This document shows, piece by piece, positions 11,191 to 23,518 of a stretch of DNA of 64,000 nucleotides. The DNA comes from Heloderma charlesbogerti (taxonomy: Eukaryota > Chordata > Lepidosauria > Squamata > Helodermatidae): positions 868,001-932,000 of the forward strand of contig JANEZZ010002239.1 of assembly GCA_026122225.1 (NCBI GenBank), in the 5' to 3' direction. Each line of letters begins with the position of its first letter. Positions within the stretch are counted from its first letter, which is position 1. A program made the position numbers and the translations under genes. Under the pieces are notes generated by a model, which was not told where the DNA came from, did not search any database, and worked only from the letters and a program-made list of their open reading frames with translations.

Positions 11191-13690
11191 ACATAATCTT
11201 GCTTCCAGGCAGGATTATTTCCAGGTAGGATTACAGTAGTGCTTCTAGGCAGGACTACTGCCTGGAAAATCAGTGTTCTAAATTGCATTAGGGTCATTCA
11301 TGGATACAGGAGCTCTCCTCTTCAAAAAGTCACCCTCCACAAGTAGAGGACAATGGAAACACCCAAGGAAGGGGATGGGGCTTGTGCTCTCCCCTCCTCT
11401 AGTCAGATATAGAATGCTTGAATAGGGCTTGAGCGAACACAGAATGTGTGTTCAAGTGTTCACTGAACACTGTGGCATGGGACCACGCTGAACCACAACC
11501 CTGATGTCAGTGTTCTGCTCTTTTGAATCACATGGACGCCCTACACACATACAATTGTACATGCATAGAGGCCTCTTTCACATATTCAACTGAATGCACA
11601 GATGTCAGGGTGTGACCAGAGTGGTGTATACATGGCAGGCGTGTGGCTATCTGATATGGCACCACCCTCCCACATGTTCACTGAATGTGTGGCTGTGTGT
11701 GTGTGTGGGGGGAGAGAGAGTGTGAGTGCAGGGCTTTTGAGTCCTTTTCCCATTTTCAATTTTCCTTCTCCCTGGTGTCCAAAGTGTCTTGCACCAGATT
11801 TGTAAAAAATTTCAGGGGTTTGCCTTATTGGGAACTACCCTAACAATTTTGATTTCCCATGAGTGAATGAATGAGTAAAGTGACTTTATAGACTATGTAA
11901 GTTGGCTATCTTGATCACTGTGAACAAGTGGTCAAGGACGTGCTGAAAGGACATTGATGCTTTCTTAATGACTTTGGACATTTCCTGAAAGGGCAGTTCA
12001 ACTGCACGGTTGAGACAGTGACCAATACCCAGATGAGTGTAAGTGAAATAGCAATTTCTGCAGTTGCAAATGGGGGGTGGGCAGGAGCGAAAGTGGTTGG
12101 AGAGAAAGAAATGAGACTATCTAGTTAAAGCTAGTGAAACTGGGGGTGCAAGACTATCCAGGATGTTCCCGGTGAAAGCTTCCACCTGAAGTACGAGTGC
12201 TGTTTTGCCTCTATTTATGCTCTATTTGTATATGTGTAAGTAAAGCAAATATTACAAAAATGCCATAGGTGCTCTCTCTCATCCAAGGGAAACTAAGCCT
12301 GGTAGCATTTGTGCCTGGAAATGCCCCTTGTTCAAGGAAGTGGGGCATTAGAAACAACAGCATGTTCCATAAATATAACAGACACTAGTCAGGAACATCT
12401 ATGTAAATAAAGCTTCATAAAAGTGGGTGAATTAAAAGGAGAAGCTGGTGTTCCCACATGATGAAACAGGAGCCCACATTTCTCTTGGCAGTCCTGTGGT
12501 GATAAGGGGATCAAACCCTGGCCCACCTTAAGAGTTCTTTGCTCTGCTGGCACATTATGCAGTGCACATCTTTTCTGACTGTGGCAAAAAAGCAGTTGTC
12601 TCGAGCAAGGGGGTAGATGTGCAATAATCCTCTCTTGCAGGCAGCGTTCATATGAGTGGATTTGACAAGTCTTAAGATTCTGCAGTCCTATAACAAAAGT
12701 CTAAATTCCATTCAAAACAGTACTGTTTCCTCTTTTGTGGGCAGGTTTTGTACATGGCTTTACTAAATTCCCCTGAGGAAGTGACAAATTTAGTGGAAAG
12801 CAGCAATGAATCAGGGTGGCAAAATAAGAATGGCTACAGAACAGGGAAAGGAGACACAGAAAGCCGATGAAATGACCAAAGTTGCTAAATTAGCTCAGTG
12901 AATATGACTTTCCTGCTGCCATTTTAGGTTATGCAAATGACCTTGGGAGACAGAATGTTTACGCTGCTCAAATTTGCCAGCAGGGTCGAGAAAACACAGC
13001 CAAAAAGCAACCAACAGTTTACAGCTACTCGAGAATTGGGACAACATACGGCAATGTGAAAATTAAAGTCAACAAATGCAAAGTAATGTTCATTGCTGTG
13101 TGATCCTGGGAGCCCCTGCTAGGCCTAATTTGTATAAATGGCTCTGAGAAGCTGACTGCAGACTGGTTAAGTCTGCTGACAACAAGGAATTGGGCATCAG
13201 AGCGGATGCAGGAAGGAAGAAGGGAAAACAAAGAAGAAAGAAAAGCCAGCAAAGACATTTTACAGTCTCGTTCGCCCAGCCATGTTGTTTGTCTGATGCA
13301 CAGCAAATGAGGCTTAATGTTGACAAATGCAAAAGCAATGCATTTTTATTTTTTTACAAAAGCAGAAGACAGAGTAGGACTTGCGTAGGATCTCAGCAGG
13401 AGTCATTTTGTGACATTCATAGAAGATAAAGGAGGAGGAGGAGGCTCTTTCATGGCACAACCAGGAAATGCATTTTCACATATAGAATATGAAAGCAAAG
13501 TTGCAGAAATAATTTACCCGTTATCCTTTTTTCCCCAAATAAAGACAATAAATGGGAAAAGAGATTCCCCCCCCCCACACACACAAAGACTTTTATATAT
13601 GCCTTGTTGGTTTGAAGACTAGACATTCCATTATCACCTAGCCTAAAGAATGAGGAAATGTGGTACTTCTAATGCATGTACAGATGCGTG
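11191..13690. other. Non-coding stretch, no gene recognised
   Basis: Mostly AT-rich sequence with short homopolymer and purine runs. No frame encodes a protein I recognise and no repeat family was identified with confidence. Confidence 0.4.
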
Positions 13691-13694
13691 TTTT

Positions 13695-13850
13695 AAATAA
13701 ATAAATATTTTCAGCGGGTATTAGTTTGTTTAAATTATTTATTGTTTTATACTGTTTAAATTGATTTTATCTGTACGCTGCCCTGAGATCTTAACGATAT
13801 AGGGCGTGATAGAAATGTTTTCAATAAATAATAAATACAAATAAAATCCT
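13695..13850 (+). mobile_element. L2/CR1-type LINE 3' end
   Basis: ttattgttttatactgttta, then gtacgctgccctgagatctt, then atagggcgtgatagaaatg and an (aataaata)n tail. This is the typical order at the 3' end of L2-like LINEs. Similar ends occur at 28790-28912 and 62284-62490. Confidence 0.65.
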
Positions 13851-14078
13851 GAGCTCTTGGTTCAACACTTGTGCACTAAATGGGAAGCAAACAAAGCTGG
13901 GAAAGATACAGGTCCATTTTATGGCTGTATTACAACGTGCTTCCTGCTGTGGACTGCACTGCCTATGCTGGTTCTGTCCTCAGTGCCCCAAGTAGCATGA
14001 ATGGGCAAGGATTGGTAGGAAACTACCTTGGGAGTGGGGCTTGTCACACATGCTTACTGATAGATACGCACAGAACAG

Positions 14079-14580
14079 CAGGGATGGATGAATCCGTCAA
14101 TTTCAGTTTGCTCTCACATTCACTTAAAAAACAAACAAGCCTCAAGTACTTTCCATCCTATTTATGATGACTTTTGATAAGTTCTGATCAAACAATGAAG
14201 TGAATTAAATTCTCACCTATCTACAACGGCCAAATTCAATAGGTACAGCTTTTCCTAAAATGGAGATGAACATGTTGTGCCTGCCTGCTATACAGCTCTT
14301 AAGGATAAGGAACCTGTCAGAAAAAAGAGGTGGCAGCTCTAATTCAGTACCACAAACATGGCTGAATACAGAGGAGTTAAACCCAGGCATTTAAGAGCTA
14401 AGCACTCAAAACCCTAGACCTGGACGACAAATTTGTCAGTTTCAGTTTCTACCAAGTTCAAACAAACTTAATCTCCATTTCTTTCCATCCTGTTTGTGGA
14501 GAAATCTGCAAATTTTGGTAAGTTCTTATTCAAAAATGAACCACACAAAATTTTCATCCTCCCTTCTGAATACACATCTG
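14079..14580 (+). repeat. hAT-like or related interspersed repeat segments
   Basis: Begins cagggatggatgaatccgtc. Two similar blocks (about 14098-14224 and 14440-14570) share ttttgataagttct or ttttggtaagttct, and end aaattctcacc or aaattttcatcc. The second block matches 8035-8260. The boundaries and class are uncertain. Confidence 0.45.
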
Positions 14581-16280
14581 TTCTCTTGAAATACTAGAGC
14601 CCTCGACATGCCTATATTTATAGGCCTTGATGGTCTGTCACTGTTCCAATCTGCTTCTTTTGTTCCTACATGCACACAGACCTACCTTCATTTTCACCTT
14701 CTCTCCCAAACTACTATGGCTTTCACATTCCAGAAATTCCAGAGTGGTCTCCCATTCAAAACACAAAATAATAAAGATCTCCAACATGTCCTAACCATTG
14801 TTTCCCATTGGGAAAACATCTACCAGGCATTATGGGCCATTAACAAGCAATTTGCTCTGACAATTGCTTGTTTATATATAGATTATATAGATATTGTAAA
14901 GCACTGGGTATACTAAAAAAGAGTAAATAGTTGCATCTAAAATATAAGAAACATACAATCTGAAACTACTGAAAAAGAACAATATGAGAAATAAAAACTG
15001 GCCATACTTTGCTCAGTTAATACTTCAATAAAGGATGTCTCCATTAAAAATCCACCAGTTCTATTATTCCTAGTAAAGCCAGAAACATCTGTCTATAGCA
15101 GTATTAAAGAATTATTAAAGAAAAAAATCCTAAGCCATTGTAAAGATGTGCCATAAGGGCTGGAAGCAGGTTTACCGTCTGTATCAGAAAGAAACCTAGT
15201 GCTTGACCCTCTAAAAAAACAAATCAACTCAGGCTTTCAGAACTTAACTGCGCATTAAACCACTTGAAACACAAGTCAAACAGTACAGAGATCTCTGGAA
15301 GACCACCTTTAATTCAGTGTCAAATCCTGATTTTTCCAGTGATCCTATACCAAGGACAATATGCTATTTGCAGAACACCTCAATATTAGAGAAAGAAGCA
15401 CCTAGAAGGGAGCAGGTGGTGAGTTACCAACTGAAAACTTAATGGGAAAATATCTATATAGCATAGAATAGATGAGTCCCTAACTGGTGTAGGAAAAGCT
15501 AATTTAATCAGCTTTATACAAATTATACAGGGAAATTTAAAGGTAATTAAAACTAGGTATGTATGAAACCTTCCCATTTTGTTCTGTGAATATTTCCACC
15601 TTGCTGAACAATGACACTGCGTGTTTGTGACAATTATATTCATCAAGGTAGAATTTTTCATGCTGTTAATATCGTATCCTTGCTGCAAATGTTCTTTGTA
15701 TCTTGGATTAAATATTCTGCATGCAAAAGCACAATCCTGGCAATTGTATATTCTTGCCTATTCTGTACAGTTCTTCAATACCTTGTGCAAGTCATCACTT
15801 TTTGAGTGTGTGTGAATCTGCAAAAGAAACTTACTTCTTTATTCTGCACATTTATCTGCAGCTACAAATACGGAATTTTCACATTGGGAAGCAAGCATCA
15901 CGGCCCTTTTCAGTGCCCATAATCATAACGAATAAGAAGGCATTAAGGAAATAATTTTCATCACTATATTATGAAAGTTTGATAGCTACTGATAACTGAA
16001 CAAGGCAGAGAGGTAGGAAATCTATTATTGTCTCACAGAATAAATAAGTAACTGAACTGTCAATGACCCTGAAATTCAACACATCATTCATTGCATATTA
16101 ACTGCAGAGTGTATTTAACCTTTAGGAAAGAAATGCCACATGACGCACACAAGATCAAAATATTGGGTTGTATCCAATGTTAGTCTAACTTAAGAGCTGT
16201 GAATCTTGCGTATAAGGCTATGGGCACATCCTGCCGATCACCATTTTTAAAAGACTTATACACAAGATTCATGGCTCTAT
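14581..16280. other. Non-coding AT-rich stretch, no gene recognised
   Basis: No recognisable coding frame or repeat. Short overlapping frames in 15386-15954 have AT-rich, low-complexity translations and no conserved motif. Confidence 0.4.
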
Positions 16281-16299
16281 TTTGTATATAAGTCTATGG

Positions 16300-16466
16300 G
16301 CACATCCTGCCAATCGCCATTCTTTTAAGCAACATGGTTATCAGCATGGAGGCGAATGGGCCCAGGTAAGTGGCCCTCAAGCTGGGTGGCTCCGCAGAAT
16401 CCTCGCGCCTCCCCCCCCGGGCAGATTCCCCACCGGAACGGACGGTGGGGAATCCGTACATCCCTA
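16300..16466 (+). mobile_element. Foldback hAT-like element, right-end fragment (copy E)
   Basis: Ends ccgtacatcccta and contains cccaggtaagtggccctc and a stem of gattccccacc with ggtggggaatc just before the end, as in the right end of copy B. The left end and the gatagg palindromes are missing, so the start is approximate. Upstream, two direct repeats carry ctatgggcacatcctgcc (about 16219 and 16294). Confidence 0.55.
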
Positions 16467-16717
16467 ATTATATCCTATCTATCACTCGTAATTTAAGGCC
16501 TTTCCAGACAGCTCTGTTCCAGGGGGTGTCTTCACAAGCGATTTAGTGTGAAGTTAGAGCAGTTTGGGTTCCTTCGCAACAGATGACCAGTCCACTGCCA
16601 ACCAGCCACTTCCCTCCCGAAAAGCCGCATTTTCTGAAACTCCCTTTACTCTGACTTTTTTTTTTACTGAAAGCAGCTCCCTAGTGGTTTTACCACAGCG
16701 TGTCATGTCCCCCCGGC

Positions 16718-16718
<1 letters not shown>

Positions 16719-16744
<26 letters not shown>
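16719..16744. repeat. (CA)n microsatellite
   Basis: About twelve CA dinucleotides at the left edge of the repeat that follows. Confidence 0.95.
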
Positions 16745-16748
<4 letters not shown>

Positions 16749-17595
16749 TCCTGGGCCTCTGTGACCTGGGTTGAGGTGGTCAAGGGGGTAGGACACCCCA
16801 TTCCCTCTTGTTTCCCGAATGGAAGTAGTTTTTTCTTGTTGAGAAAATCCCCAAGAACATAGCAGAAACCCCTCACATTACCGCAGTAGTGGGGACACTC
16901 ATTCACCTTAGCTAGCCTGCTTTTAATCTTTAACGTATCCTCCCTTCTGTGCATGTTTACTCAGAAGTAAGAAATAAATCTCCCCTGCAATGAAAGGGTT
17001 AAAGGCTAACTGTAATAACTTGCCCTAAAGTGCTCTTTCGCTTCTCCATTGCCCTCTTAAATTGTTATTTTGATGTTGTGTTTCTTTGATGTTCTGTAGT
17101 TCCTCTGTTGTTATGTAAAGACCCTTGTCTACTTTATTGTTTTATTGCAGTAACAATCTTTCAGGTTTACAGGAGCTTCTCACTGTGAGCAGGGAGAAGG
17201 AGAAAGGGAGAAATGGGGGGTTGGAAGCAATAGGCAAAAGTGCACACATGGGGAAAAATAGGATGGAAGCAATAACTCCATGGCAGATTGCTAGAATGTG
17301 GGGAAATTGGGGTGGGGGGAAGCTCTCAGGAGGAGCCTTCAGATGCTGCACTGGAGAACTGGGGACTTTGGCTTCTTCAGGGAAATCTGCACACATGGGG
17401 AAAATATGTTGCTCTCCATTCATAATAACGTAGTAGCAGGGAGAAGCCTGGACAGGGCTGGGAAACAGCCTCCCTCATTGGTTGAGCAGATCCTGCCAGT
17501 TTGATGATGTTCCGTTCTACTTCCCCCACCCCACCTGGAAGTATGTTCTTTTCAAGCCCTGTGTGACCCCTGAAAACTGGATTTTAAAGGTACAG
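16745..17595 (+). repeat. Unnamed long interspersed repeat X, copy 1
   Basis: Closely similar to 20449-21165 over its whole length: gcctctgtgacctgg, ccccattccctcttgtttcc, ctcacattaccgcagtagtg, gggacactcattcacctta, gcagggagaaggagaaagg, gatgctgcactggagaactg and gattttaaag occur in the same order. Copy 1 carries about 110 extra bases at 16939-17050 that include tttactcagaagtaag. No terminal repeats or protein similarity were recognised, so the class is unknown. Confidence 0.7.
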
Positions 17596-18599
17596 TACAC
17601 TCAGCTTATCTTGCTTCATGTGTCCCTGACGGACCAAAGCTGATTCCAAGAAAATCTGGGTAATACTCCACTGCACTACTCATTCCATTGTCATGAAGAT
17701 CCCACCCCCAAGACTCTAGAAAGGCAGTCAAAGTAGTCAGTACTTGTAGAGTTGGACTATTGGTCTGACTTAGTATAAAGCAATTCTGTATATCCTTTCC
17801 ATAATCCCATCTGAGAGTTGTAGGACTACCCATGAAGGAAGGTGAGAAACTGACCTTTGGATGAGCCTTTAGACTCAGGGTCAATTTCTTACCAGCATTG
17901 TTGTCACATACTATACTAACTGCATCTGTTCCATGATGTTGTGAAACAGACATCACATAACCATGAGGGATAGACCTTGATGGGTACTGTGTTCATAAGA
18001 AAGGTCTATTCTCATGGTTATGTGATATTATATAAGATGAGAATTCTTAACTCCTATTCATATGTGCATATGAATTGGGTTTCAGCATCTAAACATAGTA
18101 ATACATTAACATGTATCCCATGGGAACATCGAGTTGCATTTTCCCCATTCTGGTGGTGGAAGGAGCACATGAACCACGAGTCTGGCTTCACAGTGATTCT
18201 CTTAATCAGGGCAGCTCCAAAAACGGCTGCCGTAATCACAGGAATAATTGCAACTGAACATAGATCATGTACACCTATAACTCTAGTTCACAATCACACA
18301 TTCCTAGGTGCAAACATGAGTCAGAGAAGACTCATGGGGTAGGCATGTGAACTGGGTTTTTTGGTTCCGATAAAGGTCTAAATTCTTAGTGATCACTTCA
18401 GATTGCTTAGTTCACTACCACCCTCTTTATTTTGGGGCACCAAGAAGTAAAGTCTCTGCATGTTATTCATACAAAGCAATCTAATAGATAAGGAGTTTTG
18501 GAGAAATAAATGATGAAGGCCGGATCACTCCAATGGATGAGGCAGAGGATGCTGGAGTGGCCAAAGGCCAACTGGTCTGATCATTCTGATTACTTCAAG
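17596..18599. other. Non-coding stretch, no gene recognised
   Basis: Includes a small inverted pair (gaatgaga-type motifs near 18000) and otherwise nothing I can name. Confidence 0.35.
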
Positions 18600-19272
18600 T
18601 AGGGATGTTAGAGAATTCCGCGACAGATCTCGGTGAGGCTGAATGCCAGTGCATTCAGCCCCCCAAAATCTGTCGTGGAACGAAGCCCCTGCCCCCCCAA
18701 CCCACGAAAGGCGCGCGGGGCGAAGTCCCCGCCATCCCCAACCCACAAAAAGCATGCGAAACGGAGCACTTACCTGCTCCTGTCCGCGCTGCTTTGCGAA
18801 TGACGGCCGTCCTGCGGCCGCCATTCGCTTCCTCCTCTTCATAGCCGTGATAGGCTATGTAAGTATTTACGTAGCCTATCATGGCAGGGGGGAAAAAACC
18901 CAGCATACGCAAATGGCAGTAGCTGCTACCATTTGTGTATGCTGGGTTTTTTCCCCCCTGCCATGATAGGCTATGTAAATATTTACATAGCCTATCACGG
19001 CTAAATACAGGGACGCAAATGGCGGCGGCTACGACAGCCACCATTTGCGTCCCTGCAGGGATGCCCAGCAGCCGGATGTTCGGTTGCGGGTGGCTGGAAC
19101 CAGCCGGCGGCTCCGTGGCTTGGCCGCGGAGCGGAGCCGGCCGGGCAGGATTCCAGGGGGGAGGACAGGATCGCCTCCCCCCCCATCGAGGATTCCGGGG
19201 GGAGGGATGGAGCGCCTCCCCCCCACCACGGAAACAGAATGAAATAGAAGGTAAGTGTTCTGTCCATCCCTA
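18600..19272 (+). mobile_element. Foldback hAT-like element, copy F (2 palindromes)
   Basis: Starts TAGGGATGTTAGAGAATTCC and ends CTGTCCATCCCTA, with an 8-bp duplication acttcaag / aattcaag (7 of 8) at 18592-18599 and 19273-19280. The left-arm hairpin is intact. Two palindromes (18842-18886 and 18958-19002) face each other across a longer palindrome containing acccagcatacgcaaatgg and its mirror. Outward donor matches: ACTTAC at 18768-18773 and GTAAGT at 19251-19256. Confidence 0.87.
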
Positions 19273-19382
19273 AATTCAAGTCTGTGTGCTTAAAAGACAC
19301 TGCTTCCTGGGAAGATTTTCAGGTGTATCACTGTGAAGGAAAACTGATTGACAGTTTCATTGCTTTTTCTGGTCTATTTCTT

Positions 19383-19470
19383 TTATTCATTCATTCAACA
19401 TATGAGTTGCCCGATAGCCAAAGCTCTCAAGGTGACTAACATAACAAAATGGTCTAAAATTGACATCATG
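19383..19470 (-). repeat. LINE 3'-end fragment (minus strand)
   Basis: attcattcattcaacatatg then gttgcccgatagccaaagct matches the reversed LINE 3' end at 55873-56350 (ctgcccaatagccaaagct). Short and diverged. Confidence 0.45.
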
Positions 19471-19980
19471 GTCAAAGTATAGAATATTGTGCCTTGGAAA
19501 CTTGTAGAAACTTGTGTTGGTTTCACTATTGCAGGTGGATTACAAGAGTCTGTATATTGACAATTAGACTAACGAAGAGGTATGAAATGAAAAAAGCTAA
19601 AATAAGGAAAAGTTCACTGATGTAAGTAAGGCTGCAGCTGGATCTGTCAGCAATGCATAAACATAATTGAGGCAGGCCACAAATTGACCTGGAAGATTGA
19701 TTTCATGGCCTCAGAGAAGGAACATTAACTGTCTATGACTTCAGTCTGGAGGTGTACTTTGCTCTGGGCCTTCATTGCTCTTTAGATCCAGAGTCTTTGC
19801 ATCAAAGGTCATCAGGTTCAGCCAGTAGTATATGATCCATGTTAGGGGCCTGTCAGAGGAAAACTTCAGAAACAAATCACCCTGCAGCAGCAGCATTAGT
19901 TCCAGGTAGTTTAACAGGCCTGGGGTGCTTTGAAACAAGAGCTGCTCTTCATGTTTTGGGGAGGTATGATGAGATGCCAC

Positions 19981-20448
19981 TAGGGATGTTAGAGAATTCT
20001 GCCACGGATCCCAGGGAGGCCTAATTCCAGTGAATTCGGCCCCCCGGAATCTGTGGCGGAATGGACCAACCCGCCCCACCACCCCGCAAAAGCCCAGCAA
20101 AACGGAGCCTACCTGGCTGCGGCTCCGGTGGCAGATAAAGCAGTGGTGGCAGCATTTGTGTCCTTGCTTTAGCCATGATAGGCTACGTAAATATATACGT
20201 AGCCTATCATGGGCCAGTGTAGGGACGCAGATGGACTCACATTTGCATCCGCAGCAGCCTGGCAGCGGCTGGAGGCCCCACTGCGGGTTGGCCTGGCCGG
20301 CGGCTCCGCGGACTGGCTGCGGAGCGGAGCCGGCCGGGCAGGATTCCAGGAGGGAGGAACAAATCGCCTCCCCCCCCCATCGAGGATTCCGGGGGGAGGA
20401 ACGGATCGCCTCCCCCCACCTGTGGACCCCAGCGGAGCCAGGTAAGCG
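19981..20448 (+). mobile_element. Foldback hAT-like element, copy G, right end missing
   Basis: Starts TAGGGATGTTAGAGAATTCT with the usual left-arm hairpin (ctaattccagtgaattcggc), one palindrome at 20172-20213, and the usual right arm up to ccaggtaagcggggc. There the element stops and repeat X copy 2 begins, so the CATCCCTA end and the target duplication are absent. Outward donor matches: a GTAGGC type on the minus strand at about 20107 and GTAAGC at 20442-20447. Confidence 0.8.
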
Positions 20449-21165
20449 GGGCATGCCTCTGTGACCTGGCAGTGATGTGGTCAAGGGAGTGGGATGCCCC
20501 ATTCCCTCTTGTTTCCCCAAGAGAAGTAGTTTTTCCCATTGAGAAAATCCCCAGGAGCGCAGCAGTGATCCCTCACATTACCGCAGTAGTGGGGACACTC
20601 ATTCACCTTAGCTAGCCTGCTTTCAATCTTTAACGTATCCTTTCTTGCTCTTTTAAATCGCTATTATGATGTTGTGCTTCTTTGATGTTCTCTAGTTTCT
20701 CTGTTGTTATGTTAAGTCCCTTCTCCGCTTTATCGCTTTATTGCAGTAACGATCTTTCGGGTTTATGGGAGTTTCTTATTGCGAGCAGGGAGAAGGAGAA
20801 AGGGGGGTTGGAAGAAATAGGCAAAAGTGTACACCTGGGGAAAATGGTGTGGCAGCAATAATTCTGCAACAGATTGCTGGGATGCAGCAAAATTGTGGTG
20901 GGGGCGAGCTCTCAGGAGCATTCAGATGCTGCACTGGAGAACTGGGGATTTTGTTTTTTTCAGGGAAATCTGCACACACAGGAAAAATTAGTCGCTCTCC
21001 ATTCATGATGTAGTAGCAGGGGGGAGCCTGGACAGGGACAAGAAACAAACCTCTTTCATTGGTTGAACAGCCCCTGCCAGCTTGAGGACGTTCAGTTCTA
21101 CACCCCCCCCCACATCACATGTATGTTCCTTTCAAGCACTGAAAACCAGATTTTAAAGATACACT
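20449..21165 (+). repeat. Unnamed long interspersed repeat X, copy 2
   Basis: Homologous to 16745-17595 (see there), lacking its 110-base internal block. It abuts the truncated end of foldback copy G with no intervening sequence. Confidence 0.7.
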
Positions 21166-21264
21166 AGCTGATTCCATAAAAATCTGAGTAATACTTGAAC
21201 ATGCTTCTCATTCCATTGTTGTAAAGCCCCCCCCCCACATCACAGTCTTCCACTCCGTCAGCTG

Positions 21265-21535
21265 AATCCAACTGTGTCATTCTGCTAGTGTAAATGACAT
21301 TGCACTAGTGGAAACTAGGTTCTGAACTATGAACAAGAGGCGAATGCAACTAAAGTTACATTTGCACAAGTGGTTGTGCAACTGGTTTTGCATTATGCTT
21401 GGGCAACCAGTTGTGCAACCAGACGTGCAAAATGCTTGCACAACTCACTTGCACTAGCATAATGCACAAATGCTTGTATGATGAAAAGATTCAGTGGAGC
21501 TCAGCTAATGCTATTTGTGTTTGCAGAATGATACC
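21265..21535. repeat. Hairpin-rich repeat (gcac/gtgc units)
   Basis: Contains repeated, mutually inverted units such as ttgcacaag, ggttgtgcaac, ccagttgtgcaaccag, tgcttgcacaac and cactagcataatgc. It looks like a palindromic MITE that has diverged; the ends are not defined. Confidence 0.4.
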
Positions 21536-22076
21536 ATTAGATACTGCCTTATGGTAAGTTCTATTTTTATTTAAATTATAACGATTAGTAATTCGTATTT
21601 CTATTTAAATTATAATAATTTCTAAATCTGTGCGTGCACATACACACATATTTCTATGCATATGCAAATTTTATGCAAATCAGTGCCCTCTTTTGTCCTT
21701 TTTTTTTTGGTGATGCATTTCCTCTTTCTTGGCAATTCATAAGTGGCCACCATAGATATCATCCATGTGTTTCTATGATTTTAAGCAGCAATATGGCTGT
21801 GCATTAAGTACTTTGCAGCATGGACTAGAGATAACACCTCTTAGAAACAAGGGAAGTCCAGAAGGAAACCAGTCCCAGAAGAAAGGGGAAAGAGGATGCA
21901 CAAAGCTTTGGCAGGCTGTGATAAGTAGAACAAGGATTTTTTTACACTCTGATCCTACTTGAGTACCACCATCTCACAGATTTTTAGTTTCTTAAGAAAC
22001 AAACACTGCAGCCATGTAACACAGATCCAGATTCATGCTCTGTATTTGTTTTTTTTCATTCCAGTTTCTAAAGTGT

Positions 22077-22088
22077 AGAGGAGTTTGC
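22077..22088. repeat. BovB target-site duplication, left copy
   Basis: agaggagtttgc here is repeated exactly at 26474-26485 immediately after the (CAA)-type tail of the BovB. Confidence 0.9.
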
Positions 22089-22462
22089 CCCCGTCATGGA
22101 TCACTGCCTAGTTGTGGCAATGGGGCTTGCATAACTCAGTGAAGCCATAAGCTATGCCGTGCAGGGCCACCCAAGACGGACAGGTCATGGCGGGGAGTTC
22201 TGACAAAATGTGGTCCACTGCAGAAGGAAATGGCAACCCACTCCAGTATTCTTGCCAAGAAAACCCCATGGAACATATCACAAGGCTAAAAGATATGACG
22301 CCAGAAGATGAGCCCCTCAGGTCGGTAGGTATCCAATATACTACTGGGGAAAAGCAGAGGGAATTTCCAAGTAGCACCAGAAAGAGTAAAACGACTGGGC
22401 CAAAGCCAAAAGGACACTCAGCTGTGGATGTGTCTGGTGGTGAAAAGAAAGTCCGATGCTGT

Positions 22463-23518
22463 AAAGAACAATATTGTTTAGGAACCTGGAATGTAAGATC
22501 AATGAATCAAGGTAAAGCTGGAGGTGGTTAAACATGAGATGGCAAGACTGAACATCGACATCTTGGGAATCAGTGACTAAAATGGACAAGCATGGGCGAA
22601 TTTAATTCAGGTGACCACCATATCTACTACTGTGGGCAAGAATCCCTTAGAAGAAATGGAGTAGCACTCATAGTCAATAAAAGGGTGGGAAAAGCAGTAC
22701 TGGGCACAATCTCAAAAATGATAGAATGATCTCAGTGCAAATCCAAGGCAAACCATTCAACATCACAGTAATTCAAGTCTATGCCCCAACCACGGAGGCC
22801 GAAGAAGCTGAGGTTGATCGGTTCTATGAAGACCTACAACACCTTCTAGAACTAACACCAAAAAAAGATGTCCTCTTCATCATAGAGGATTGGAATGCTA
22901 AAGTAGGAAGTCAAGAAATCACCGGGATAACAGGCAAGCATGGCCTTGGTGTACAAAATGAAGTAGGGCAAAGGCTAATAGAGTTTTGCCAAGAGAACAC
23001 GCTGATCATAGCAAACACTCTTTTCCAACAGCACAACAGGCGACCCTACACATGGACATCACCAGATGGTCAATATCGAACTCAGATTGATTCTGTCCTT
23101 TGCAGCCAAAGATGGATAAACTCTATACAGTCAGTAAAAACAAGACCAGGAGCTGACTGTGGTTCAGATCATGAGCTTCTTGTTGCAAAATTTCAGCTTA
23201 AATTGAAGAACGTAGGGAAAACCACTAAACCTTTCAGGGATGACCTAAATTATATCCCTTATGAATATACAGTGGAGGTGAGGAATAGATTTAAGGGATT
23301 AGACCTGATAGACAGAGTGCCTGAGGAACTATGGATGGAGGTCTGTAACATTGTTCAGGAGGCAGCAACTAAATCCATCTCAAAGAAAAAGAAATGCAAG
23401 AAAGCCAAGTGGCTGTCTGATGAGGCTTTACAAGTAGCTGAGGAAAGAAGGGAAGCAAAAAGCAAGGGAGAAAGGGGAAGATATATCCAACTGTATGCAG
23501 AGTTCCAGAGAATAGCAA
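22463..23518 (+). pseudogene. BovB endonuclease region, broken
   Basis: The region encodes an APE-type endonuclease. A first piece reads QYCLGTWNVRSMNQGK, then shifts frame and meets stops between about 22515 and 22725. A long clean frame runs from 22726, with VIQVYAPTTEAEEAEVDRFY, then DWNAKVGS, YTWTSPDGQYRTQIDSVLC, and the catalytic-loop motif GSDHELLVAKF. Residues KKKKCKKAKWLSDEALQ follow as the linker. A Glu stands before DWNAKVG where RTE elements normally have Gly. The frame is cut at 23518 by foldback copy H. The enzyme would nick the target DNA for retrotransposition; this copy cannot make it. Confidence 0.88.

Noticed and set aside
19741..20520. 259-codon minus-strand frame
   Set aside because: It is an accidental open frame that runs across foldback copy G, whose CpG- and GC-rich sequence has few stops.
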